The notes under the pieces are model-generated. The model searched no databases. It was not told the DNA's origin and saw only the letters and a program-made list of their open reading frames with translations. From Pyrodictiaceae archaeon (GTDB lineage: Archaea > Thermoproteota > Thermoprotei_A > Sulfolobales > Pyrodictiaceae), in NCBI GenBank assembly GCA_026986935.1, contig JALSNP010000005.1, positions 1 to 5,564 on the forward strand: a stretch of DNA of 5,564 nucleotides, read 5' to 3'. A program made the position numbers and the translations under genes. Positions 1-5,564 of this stretch are shown here, piece by piece (the stretch's first letter is position 1; each line of letters begins with the position of its first letter).

Positions 1-814
1 TTCTAAACAACGCGAAAGCTGATGCTATACTTGGTCTTATTCCCTCCCCGGTAATAGGGTAGACGAATCCTGCTGCCTCTCCTATTACCGGGTATGAGTC
101 TCTGAGGAAGAGAGACGTATTTACTCCGCCTATATTTATGCGAGCTCCCTTTATGTGCGAGACCGGTACTGTGTCCCTGAAGCGCGTGTTAATGAACTTT
201 GTTAGCATGTTTGTAAACTCGCTAAACGACCCGAACCCCCCTACCCCTACATCCGCTTCGTGGCTGCTTCTCGGGAAGACCCAGTAGTACCCGACGAGTT
301 TGCTATCAAACCATATCTCGATAGTATCAGTATCAAGGGGCTCTCTTACACGCACTATTTGTTGTACAGCGTTTATGAATTCTCCACCAGCTTTGGCCGC
401 GCCGATTCCTCCAACGGCTATGATGGTTGATCTTGGCGATAGTTCACTAGCACTATCTATAGGCTTAAGACTATGTGGATCAATTTTTACAGGTTTCTTA
501 GAGAAATCTGCCGCCTCTATAAGGTATCGGAGAAAACCCGGCTTATCTACTATATAGCCCCAGAGGCTCCCTTCTTCCTCTTTAACTAGTCTCCCGTCGA
601 GAAATATCCTGAAGCCCTTAATACTAGTGAGGATGAATTCTCTCGGGATACTAATGTATCTCCTAATCTGGACTGGTATAGCCCATCCACACGGCTTATG
701 GCCTGGCTTATGTATATCAAAGACCTTTACCCTATACCCCTTCTGGGTAGCATAGTAGGCGAATGCTGCTCCGGCAGGGCCTGCACCTATTACTACAAAA
801 TCCGTGGAGGACAT
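1..814 (-). CDS. Geranylgeranyl reductase family flavoprotein, C-terminus outside window
   Basis: An FAD-dependent oxidoreductase of the geranylgeranyl reductase family. Archaeal members saturate geranylgeranyl chains of membrane ether lipids. The visible 271 residues show, in order, an N-terminal dinucleotide-binding motif (VIGAGPAGAA, residues 8-17), the family segment PCGWAIP (41-47), the substrate-side motif GYYWVFP (175-181), and the second flavin signature GEAAGFVYPITGEGI (245-259). The family usually has GDAAG, so here Glu replaces Asp. Family members are roughly 340-450 residues long, so the C-terminal part is cut off by the window edge. The ATG at 814-812 puts the Rossmann motif at the usual distance from the N-terminus, with purine-rich AAGGAG and AGGGGG stretches upstream (about 822-835). 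The gene lies 37 bases after a polyprenyl synthase homologue on the same strand, which fits a shared isoprenoid-lipid role. The family call is firm, but the exact substrate (archaeal lipid, quinone or other prenyl chain) is not decided by the sequence. Confidence 0.9.
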   Translation of the reverse strand, partial: MSSTDFVVIGAGPAGAAFAYYATQKGYRVKVFDIHKPGHKPCGWAIPVQIRRYISIPREFILTSIKGFRIFLDGRLVKEEEGSLWGYIVDKPGFLRYLIEAADFSKKPVKIDPHSLKPIDSASELSPRSTIIAVGGIGAAKAGGEFINAVQQIVRVREPLDTDTIEIWFDSKLVGYYWVFPRSSHEADVGVGGFGSFSEFTNMLTKFINTRFRDTVPVSHIKGARINIGGVNTSLFLRDSYPVIGEAAGFVYPITGEGIRPSIASAFALFR

Positions 815-851
815 AAACTGGCCCCCTTTCTCCTTAGGGAGGAAGACGTAG

Positions 852-1772
852 CTAGGCGAGTCTGGACCTTATATGTTCTGAGTCGATATGACCCAGCATA
901 GCGTTTACGATGAACTCGGGGAGCATTCTCACAACCATGCTCTTATCTCTAAAAGTTTTATCAAGGAGCATGTGTGTACGAGTAATCATTTCCTTTATGA
1001 ATTCCAGTGCTTTCTCGGCTCCGCCTCCATTTATCCAGCGGCGGAAAAGACGAAGCCCGGGTTCTTGGCTCTTCGCCGGGTCGGAGCTATCCCGTATGTC
1101 GTCGGCTACTTGATACATTATACCGATATTCTCTCCTATCTCTGACACAATGTCTAAGAGATCATATGCCTTCGCAGCTATGGCTCCAAGCTCTGCTGAT
1201 AGCCTAAAGAGGGAACCGGTTTTCAGCCTAACCATTTCTATGTACATTGATGGGTCAACGGACTCCGGGTTATAGAATGCGTCTATTACCTCGCCTTTGG
1301 ATATGTCGAGCCATGCGGCGACTGTGCGTAATAGTGCAAGCGACCCGTATCGCTGGTATACGATGTTTTGAGCGAAGGGTATTAGTATGTTAGATACCAT
1401 GACTGTTTTTTTAATACCAAAACTTACCCATGCGGAACTCTTCCCACGCCGTATTGTGTCCTCGTCTATTATGTCGTCTAGGGCTAGGCTAGCTGCATGG
1501 ACTAGTTCAACCGCCACTGCGGCGTCAAGGGCTTCGTCTATGTCGGCTCCAAGTGAGGAGGCTAGCTCTAGTACTAGGAACCCGCGTAGGCGCTTACCCC
1601 CAAGAGCAATATATTTAGCAACCGTGATTGCCCTTGACTCCGGTAGCTCCTTCAGCCTATCCTCTATAGCGGTGTCTATTCTAGTTTTTAGCTGACGCCA
1701 TCTCTCTAATAACTCAGCATAAGTCTCTATGTCCTCTCTGCTCATTTGCTGCACCAATCTGCATCCCTGCAA
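852..1772 (-). CDS. Divergent trans-polyprenyl diphosphate synthase homologue
   Basis: An all-alpha isoprenyl diphosphate synthase family protein of 306 residues. Typical members condense isopentenyl diphosphate onto an allylic diphosphate to make C20 or longer chains. Seen: GGKRLRG (58-64, usually GGKRLRP), first aspartate motif DDIID (99-103) followed by RRG (108-110), KT (184-185), and second aspartate motif in QVADDIRD (221-228). Departures from the family: the His normally just before DDxxD is Leu98, the usual GD of the following helix appears as SN (127-128), and the Lys-rich GK-P-D-GK-T stretch after the second motif is replaced by a segment around 232-251 with no matching lysines. It may be a paralogue with altered specificity or a non-catalytic partner. 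The start is uncertain: TTG at 1772 gives the longest form, with AGGAG about 12 bases upstream, while GTG at 1754 and ATG at 1745 (residue 10) are plausible. The reductase gene follows after 37 bases, so an operon is likely. Confidence 0.85.
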   Translation of the reverse strand: MQGCRLVQQMSREDIETYAELLERWRQLKTRIDTAIEDRLKELPESRAITVAKYIALGGKRLRGFLVLELASSLGADIDEALDAAVAVELVHAASLALDDIIDEDTIRRGKSSAWVSFGIKKTVMVSNILIPFAQNIVYQRYGSLALLRTVAAWLDISKGEVIDAFYNPESVDPSMYIEMVRLKTGSLFRLSAELGAIAAKAYDLLDIVSEIGENIGIMYQVADDIRDSSDPAKSQEPGLRLFRRWINGGGAEKALEFIKEMITRTHMLLDKTFRDKSMVVRMLPEFIVNAMLGHIDSEHIRSRLA

Positions 1773-1868
1773 GATATGCTTATTCTCCTAAGTGCTTCCC
1801 GGGGAGCTTGTTTCGCTCAAAGTAGATAATTCTATCCAAGTTATGCACCTAGTTCTCCTCCCCTCACT

Positions 1869-1876
1869 CTTATACC
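1869..1876 (+). promoter_or_regulatory. Possible TATA box for PCNA
   Basis: CTTATACC is the most TATA-like element shortly upstream of the PCNA start chosen here. Transcription about 25 bases downstream would begin near 1897-1902, at or just before the Shine-Dalgarno sequence, so the leader would be very short. No clear BRE is visible. The motif alone is weak evidence; the spacing is what supports it. Confidence 0.3.
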
Positions 1877-1897
1877 CTTTCCCTGAGCTAACTAACA

Positions 1898-1904
1898 GAG
1901 GGGG
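1898..1904 (+). promoter_or_regulatory. Shine-Dalgarno sequence that decides the PCNA start
   Basis: GAGGGGG lies seven bases before the TTG at 1912. Conserved PCNA sequence begins only after that TTG (MGKARLSFPDAK), so this site and the family alignment agree on the start. The 40 upstream in-frame codons from 1792 have no resemblance to PCNA. Confidence 0.6.
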
Positions 1905-1911
1905 AACCGGA

Positions 1912-2658
1912 TTGGGTAAAGCCAGGTTATCATTTCCTGACGCAAAATCGTTTTATAATATACTTGACTCTCTATCTAAAATAGTTGATGAGGTCAACAT
2001 GACTATTACCAATGATGGTGTCAAGGCTGTAGCCATAGATCCCGCCCATGTCGCTCTAATAACAATAGAGCTTCCGCCAGAGAGCTTCATAGAATACGAG
2101 GTCGAGGATGAAGTACAGCTCGGCTTCAACGTTGCCAATGTGGCTAAGCTGGTTAAGCGGGGAAAGAAAGGCGATAAACTCGATATAGAGGTCACGGAGG
2201 ATAAGGTGGCATGGTCTATAGTGGGAGCGGTGATTAAGAGATATAGGATAAACAATTTAGAGGTTCCTATACCCGAGATACCAGAGGCTCAACTCGAGTT
2301 TAAAATACGTGTAGCAATGATAGTAGATCCGTTCAAGAATGCTCTACGTGACGCCGAGGCAGTGGGGGATACTGTGGAGCTAGAGGCTCCCGATGAGTCT
2401 ACGTTAATTATAAGAGGTGTTGGTACAGCAGTGGCTGAGACAAAGATTAGAAGCGATTCACCAGCAGTTGTGGAATTCAATATAGAGGAGACAGGTAAAT
2501 CAGCCTATAGCATAGATTACCTAAAACATGTACTGTCGCTCACAAAGGTCGCAGATACAATCGTAATAGAATTCTCGCCAGATATGCCGCTAAGGCTCCA
2601 GTTTAAGCTACCCGCTGGCGGTAATGTAACGTACCTCTTAGCGCCTAAGGCAATATAA
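1912..2658 (+). CDS. pcn: DNA polymerase sliding clamp (PCNA)
   Basis: The ring-shaped processivity clamp that encircles DNA and tethers DNA polymerase, Fen1, ligase and other replication and repair proteins. The 248-residue product matches the usual archaeal length of about 245-250. Seen: the N-terminal ARLSFPDAK (4-12) and the helix that follows, AIDPAHVALI (41-50), the basic loop KRGKKGDK (82-89) on the DNA-facing side, an interdomain connector around 117-128 (LEVPIPEIPEAQ), and the typical C-terminus ending VTYLLAPKAI. Crenarchaeotes often have two or three PCNA paralogues that form heterotrimers; which subunit this is cannot be told here. The start is TTG at 1912, chosen for the upstream GAGGGGG and the family N-terminus. 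A longer frame opening at 1792 would add 40 residues unlike any PCNA. The gene diverges from the polyprenyl synthase gene, with about 140 bases between them, and converges on the ligase gene. Confidence 0.95.
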   Translation: MGKARLSFPDAKSFYNILDSLSKIVDEVNMTITNDGVKAVAIDPAHVALITIELPPESFIEYEVEDEVQLGFNVANVAKLVKRGKKGDKLDIEVTEDKVAWSIVGAVIKRYRINNLEVPIPEIPEAQLEFKIRVAMIVDPFKNALRDAEAVGDTVELEAPDESTLIIRGVGTAVAETKIRSDSPAVVEFNIEETGKSAYSIDYLKHVLSLTKVADTIVIEFSPDMPLRLQFKLPAGGNVTYLLAPKAI

Positions 2659-2688
2659 CCTCGTACGGACTAGAACTATCTAATAACC

Positions 2689-2763
2689 GGGGTGATGAGC
2701 ACGGTAACGACACCGGCTCATCGTAGCTACTAGGTGATGCAGAGGGCCAGGACATCTGACCCC
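2689..2763 (+). ncRNA. Candidate box C/D guide sRNA
   Basis: A 75-base element fills most of the gap between PCNA and the convergent ligase gene. GGGG (2689-2692) and CCCC (2760-2763) can form a terminal stem. Directly inside it are a C box TGATGA (2693-2698) and a D box CTGA (2756-2759), the arrangement that makes the kink-turn bound by L7Ae. A C'-like TGATGC sits at 2735-2740. The 15 bases between C' and D (AGAGGGCCAGGACAU) would be the D guide; by the D+5 rule the target C would pair with G2751. No good D' box is visible: CTAC (2727-2730) and CTCA (2717-2720) are poor candidates. The first half also contains a strong hairpin (2694-2722), so only the D guide may work. It could be transcribed with PCNA, whose stop is 30 bases upstream. 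I could not identify the target. Confidence 0.5.
2694..2722 (+). repeat. Inverted repeat, strong hairpin inside the candidate sRNA
   Basis: GATGAGC (2694-2700) pairs perfectly with GCTCATC (2716-2722). Inside it CGGT (2702-2705) pairs with ACCG (2712-2715), leaving a bulged A at 2701 and the loop AACGAC. This hairpin uses most of the C box, so it competes with the kink-turn fold. It could instead be a 3' end structure of the PCNA transcript, but no U-run follows it. Confidence 0.55.
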
Positions 2764-2767
2764 AGTA

Positions 2768-3652
2768 TCATTTCTTCAAGTACTTGATCACCATATCGGC
2801 TATATATGGTGCTGGATCCACCCCCGTAGCGCGTTGAAGCCCCCTCCAAAGAGGGGAGGCGTTTACCTCTATGACATAAAACTTATCCTTTGACTCGATA
2901 ATATCAATACCGGCATAAAGTAGCCCTAAGAATTTAACAGAATCTATCGCGGCCTTCCTTATCTCTTCACGCGGGTGCGCTGGTATAGGCTTAGCTCCAC
3001 GAGCTATATTTGTTTTCCATCCACGAGTTGCTTGGCGATACATTGATGCAACTATGTTGTCTCCCACAACAAATACGCGTAAATCCATATTATTTTCTTT
3101 CTCTATGTATTCCTGTAGATATATGGGCTGGTTTGACCGTAGAAGCACGTTTATTACGTGATAAGCTGTATCTATATCGCTTACACGAAAGGACCCGAGC
3201 CCAAGGCTGCCAATTATTGGCTTGATTACTGTTTCACCTGTCTCTTCGACAAAATGGAGCGCTATTGAGGGGTTCTCAGTGATAATTGTTCTTGGCACGG
3301 GGATTCCCTTGGAGGCAAGTATTCGGAGACTAGTGAACTTGTCCCGTGTGTTGAGGAGGCTGTTAACAGGGTTAACTATGAGTATTCCAGCATCCTCGGC
3401 TGATTTAAGTACAGCTATTCTAAACTGGTATCGCTCCATGGTCAGTCCTTGGCCAAGGCCGCGTACCAAGATAGCATCTATATCAGTGCATCTGCCTTGA
3501 TACCTTATTGCACAATTATCTCCTATCTCAGCAGATATGTATGACCATAACATGTATATGGCCGTGGCGCCTTTCTCCGAGAAGGCTCGTAGCAGTCGTC
3601 TAGAACTCCACGATGGCTTAGGAGAGTAATGGAGTATTGCTATTTTTGGCAT
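2768..3652 (-). CDS. RimK-family ATP-grasp ligase, MptN-like
   Basis: A 294-residue ATP-grasp enzyme of the RimK family, which joins an amino acid, usually L-glutamate, to a carboxylate through an acyl phosphate. The N-terminal domain spans roughly 1-100. The ATP-grasp part starts near NTRDKFTSLR (101-110), with the nucleotide-binding VIKPIIGSLGLGSF (142-155), R192 and the WKTNIARG stretch (212-219) of the active site, and the metal-binding EVN (262-264). The end, LWRGLQRATGVDPAPYI (268-284), resembles tetrahydromethanopterin:alpha-L-glutamate ligase (MptN) more than the LysX/ArgX group, and no LysW carrier gene is in the window. By family knowledge it could glutamylate a pterin-like cofactor; the true substrate is inference. 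The ATG lies two bases after the stop of the upstream SIS-like gene, so translation is probably coupled. It is the last gene of the MTAP cluster and converges on PCNA. Confidence 0.85.
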   Translation of the reverse strand: MPKIAILHYSPKPSWSSRRLLRAFSEKGATAIYMLWSYISAEIGDNCAIRYQGRCTDIDAILVRGLGQGLTMERYQFRIAVLKSAEDAGILIVNPVNSLLNTRDKFTSLRILASKGIPVPRTIITENPSIALHFVEETGETVIKPIIGSLGLGSFRVSDIDTAYHVINVLLRSNQPIYLQEYIEKENNMDLRVFVVGDNIVASMYRQATRGWKTNIARGAKPIPAHPREEIRKAAIDSVKFLGLLYAGIDIIESKDKFYVIEVNASPLWRGLQRATGVDPAPYIADMVIKYLKK

Positions 3653-3654
3653 GG

Positions 3655-4620
3655 TTACTCATTCCCGCCTATCTTTGTGCAAACATTGTTTAGAACTAGT
3701 GATGCATACAATGGCGCGGTTAATGGGTCTGTGTGTATCACTAGCTCAGTTGTATCTATTTTCTGGTTGCTTGTGAAGGAGATTTTGAACTTTGCTTCTC
3801 TAACAATGTCTGATTCTATATCGGTTAGTAAAAATATAGCAGAAACTTTCCTAGGTTTTCTAAAGAATTCTTGTGATAAATGAGATAATATCGCAGATAA
3901 ATTATATATTCTAATTGGTATTCCTTGTCTATATAGGCACCACTCAAATAAATAGGAGGCAGGCATTAGGGTAGGAGAGGAATAGACTATTGTATTATCA
4001 TTATCCGAGTTTATTAAAGATGTAATTTTATTTATTATACTATCATATCTTTTTATAAGATCATCGTATACTTGCGATATATTTGTGTACTCGTTTATTA
4101 TTCTTGTTTTTCGCACCTTTATATCACTGTACTTCCTTATAGTGATAACAACGATTTTTGACGCAGCAATAATAAAGCTTAGAGAGAAGGGTTTCTCGCT
4201 AACCTCTATTCGTGCCTCAGGTAGGTAAGGTGATAACGTTTCTGGCAAGGGAGTTGATACTAGTATAAGATCGTTACCCGTTAACCTCGTAGTTGTTGCT
4301 ATCTTTGCCGCAATATTCTCTGTACCAGGTTCGCCGAACAATAGGATTAGTGCTTTTTCCTCGTGATACGGGAGAGTATGATATAGTATTTCTTCACCTG
4401 ATACGAGGCGTATGTTTTTCTCAGTAAGTTGTCTAAGAGGCCAATAAACCAGCTCAGCGGAGGCGCGTGCAAGGCCCGCTCCGATAAACGCAATGTAGAG
4501 TGCATCATATTGTTGTAGTAGCGTCTCAGCTACTGTACCTATCTTATCTTCGATTTCACGCTCTATATTTGCAATTAAGTGCTGAGTTATAGCAGTGCTG
4601 TCTCTAGAGCGTTGCAACAA
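3655..4620 (-). CDS. SIS-like (GlmS isomerase-like) protein of unknown function
   Basis: I do not recognise a named family. The 321-residue protein has the look of a double SIS fold. A first alpha/beta unit at about 41-135 begins with a strand and a glycine turn (YIAFIGAGLARASAE) and continues to LILLFGEPGTENIA (91-104), where GlmS-type proteins have an SQSGET phosphosugar loop. A second unit lies at about 210-300, and the end, DPLTAPLYASLVLNN (298-312), resembles the SIS C-terminal helix. The serine-rich sugar-phosphate loop is not preserved, so classical isomerase activity is doubtful. The region around 165-210 is charged and probably helical. The start is most likely TTG at 4620 or the adjacent TTG at 4617: a stop codon lies directly upstream and the first internal ATG is at residue 219. 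It overlaps the MTAP gene by 34 bases and nearly abuts the ligase, so it belongs to that operon. Its DNA is much more AT-rich than its neighbours (12 G/C in the 60 bases from 4021). Confidence 0.7.
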   Translation of the reverse strand: MLQRSRDSTAITQHLIANIEREIEDKIGTVAETLLQQYDALYIAFIGAGLARASAELVYWPLRQLTEKNIRLVSGEEILYHTLPYHEEKALILLFGEPGTENIAAKIATTTRLTGNDLILVSTPLPETLSPYLPEARIEVSEKPFSLSFIIAASKIVVITIRKYSDIKVRKTRIINEYTNISQVYDDLIKRYDSIINKITSLINSDNDNTIVYSSPTLMPASYLFEWCLYRQGIPIRIYNLSAILSHLSQEFFRKPRKVSAIFLLTDIESDIVREAKFKISFTSNQKIDTTELVIHTDPLTAPLYASLVLNNVCTKIGGNE

Positions 4621-5429
4621 CTACACAACCCGCTATCAGGTTCTTCTGGTAACCGGGGTATAAGCTCGTATAGTACTCGTTTCGCTTTTTCCGTGTTCTC
4701 CTTCATCACCTTGGTGACCTCCTCGGCTGTGACGGGGCGCTCTGCCCATACGTCATAGTCTGTTATAAGGGCTAGCGTAGCATAGCACATTTGTGCCTCG
4801 CATGCAAGATTTACTTCAGGTACAAGAGTCATGCCTATGATGTCTGCTCTGAATACTTCTCTCCATATCCTGCTCTCTGCTCTAGTAGAGAATCTTGGTC
4901 CCTCAATACATATGTATGTGCCTTTTTCGTGAACGGTATAGCCTAGATCACGGCTTGTTTCTATCAAAAGTCTTCTCAAATGCTCACAGAAAGGATCAGC
5001 CATGCTTATATGAGCAACAACTCCTTGATCGAAGAAGGTATAATCCCTTCTCTTAGTCATGTCTATGAATTGGTCGGGCACGACTAAGTCGCCTGGTTTG
5101 TAGTCCTCTCTCAGCGAACCTACAGCTGATACCGAGATAACCCATTTAACTCCAAGCGTTTTAAGCGCCCATATATTAGCCCTGTAATTTATTCTATGAG
5201 GAGGTATTCTGTGACCTCTGCCGTGTCTCGGCAGAAAGGCCACTCTTCGCCCCCTTAACGTACCAAGTATTATATAGTCGCTAGGTTCCCCGTACGGGGT
5301 GTATACCTTTATCTCTTTCACATCCTCTAATATGCCTGGATCGTATAACCCGCTTCCACCAATGATCCCTACATCGGCTCTTTCTCCCGGGCTAGGCGGA
5401 AACACGGTCTTAGCCAAGGGGCCTAGCAC
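4587..5429 (-). CDS. mtnP: S-methyl-5'-thioadenosine phosphorylase
   Basis: Phosphorolyses 5'-methylthioadenosine, the by-product of polyamine synthesis and other SAM-dependent reactions, to adenine and 5-methylthioribose-1-phosphate. The frame codes for 280 residues. Seen: the phosphate-binding GIIGGSGLYD (21-30), PRHGRGHRIPPHRINYRAN (67-85), SAVGSL (101-106), PDQFIDMT (118-125), IEGPRFSTRAES (175-186), the substrate-pocket GMTLVPEVNLA (199-209) with Met200, and DYDVWAE (224-230). The cysteines at 148, 210, 215 and 269/271/272 (CSCC near the C-terminus) match, shifted by ten, the disulfide and CXC pattern known from Sulfolobus MTAP II, a marker of extreme heat stability. GTG at 5429 gives an N-terminus about ten residues longer than that enzyme; the GTG at 5405 (residue 9) would fit its length better, while TTG at 5417 is another choice. 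It is probably the first gene of a cluster with the overlapping SIS-like gene and the ligase. Confidence 0.95.
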   Translation of the reverse strand: MLGPLAKTVFPPSPGERADVGIIGGSGLYDPGILEDVKEIKVYTPYGEPSDYIILGTLRGRRVAFLPRHGRGHRIPPHRINYRANIWALKTLGVKWVISVSAVGSLREDYKPGDLVVPDQFIDMTKRRDYTFFDQGVVAHISMADPFCEHLRRLLIETSRDLGYTVHEKGTYICIEGPRFSTRAESRIWREVFRADIIGMTLVPEVNLACEAQMCYATLALITDYDVWAERPVTAEEVTKVMKENTEKAKRVLYELIPRLPEEPDSGLCSCCNALETALL

Positions 5430-5486
5430 CGAATAATCTACTCACTTGTCTTTAGCCCTTAGAAATGTAGTGCTCTTCAATCCTTA

Positions 5487-5564
5487 TTAGCGCGGTTTTA
5501 CGGCTATAAAGCCATATACATCATCAACGTAACGTAGCACGATAAATCCTGCTTTTTCAAGCCT
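5487..5564 (-). CDS. C-terminal end of an unknown protein, possibly a methyltransferase
   Basis: The last 25 codons of a frame that enters from the right edge and ends at two consecutive TAA codons (5487-5489, then 5484-5486). The tail begins LEKAGFIVLRYV and ends DVYGFIAVKPR. An LEKAGF segment followed by a strand and a closing F-A-V-KP is typical of the final helix and beta-hairpin of class I SAM-dependent methyltransferases, but this is too short for a firm call. The MTAP start lies 57 bases further on, so the two genes may be cotranscribed. Confidence 0.5.
   Translation of the reverse strand, partial: RLEKAGFIVLRYVDDVYGFIAVKPR

Noticed and set aside
300..557. Open frame of 85 codons on the plus strand
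   Set aside because: Antisense to the geranylgeranyl reductase family gene, whose motifs prove the minus-strand frame.
1387..1695. Open frame of 102 codons on the plus strand
   Set aside because: Antisense to the polyprenyl synthase homologue; its serine- and alanine-rich composition is what an antisense reading of a coding frame gives.
1792..1911. 40-residue N-terminal extension of PCNA
   Set aside because: No similarity to PCNA N-termini, and a good Shine-Dalgarno sequence and start lie at its end. It is read-through of the intergenic region.
2694..2722. Intrinsic terminator for PCNA
   Set aside because: The hairpin is good but no T-run follows it, and archaeal termination relies on T-runs rather than hairpins.
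2768..3652. LysX or ArgX (lysine/arginine biosynthesis with LysW carrier)
   Set aside because: The C-terminal WRGLQRATG region looks MptN/RimK-like, and there is no LysW or other lysine-pathway gene nearby.
3629..3883. Open frame of 84 codons on the plus strand across the SIS/ligase junction
   Set aside because: It lies opposite two better supported genes and shows no recognisable motif.
3655..4620. Methylthioribose-1-phosphate isomerase, suggested by the MTAP neighbour
   Set aside because: That enzyme belongs to the eIF2B-like family; none of its features is visible here.
5503..5513. TATA-like GCTTTATAGCC as MTAP promoter
   Set aside because: It lies inside the last codons of the upstream gene, and the distance would give a leader of about 50 bases. 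Cotranscription with the upstream gene is as likely.

Overview
The window looks like a hyperthermophilic crenarchaeote (Thermoproteota, most likely the Desulfurococcales/Pyrodictiaceae side; the rank is inference). The signs are an archaeal sliding clamp, a geranylgeranyl-reductase-type flavoprotein next to a polyprenyl synthase, an MTA phosphorylase with the cysteine pattern of the Sulfolobus MTAP II enzyme, a RimK/MptN-type ligase, several likely TTG or GTG starts, and what appears to be a box C/D guide RNA. I see no insertion sequence, CRISPR array, tRNA or rRNA.

Layout. Positions 1-814 (minus) hold a geranylgeranyl reductase family protein whose C-terminus lies outside the window. It is preceded by a divergent polyprenyl diphosphate synthase homologue (852-1772, minus). 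The two are 37 bases apart, probably cotranscribed, and point to isoprenoid or membrane lipid metabolism. A divergent intergenic region of about 140 bases separates them from PCNA (1912-2658, plus), which most likely starts at a TTG behind a strong Shine-Dalgarno sequence. The gap between PCNA and the next, convergent gene is not empty: 2689-2763 has a GGGG/CCCC terminal stem enclosing a C box and a D box, with a C'-like box inside, as in an archaeal 2'-O-methylation guide sRNA.

Positions 2768-5429 (minus) form a tight cluster read from right to left. First comes S-methyl-5'-thioadenosine phosphorylase. A SIS-like protein of unknown function overlaps its end by 34 bases, and a RimK-family ATP-grasp ligase starts two bases after the SIS-like gene stops. 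The last 25 codons of another minus-strand gene, possibly a methyltransferase, enter at the right edge (5487-5564).

The least ordinary items are the candidate guide RNA, the polyprenyl synthase homologue that keeps both aspartate motifs but has lost several other conserved ones, and the AT-rich, degenerate SIS-like protein locked between MTAP and the ligase. Nothing here is clearly a new multi-gene system.
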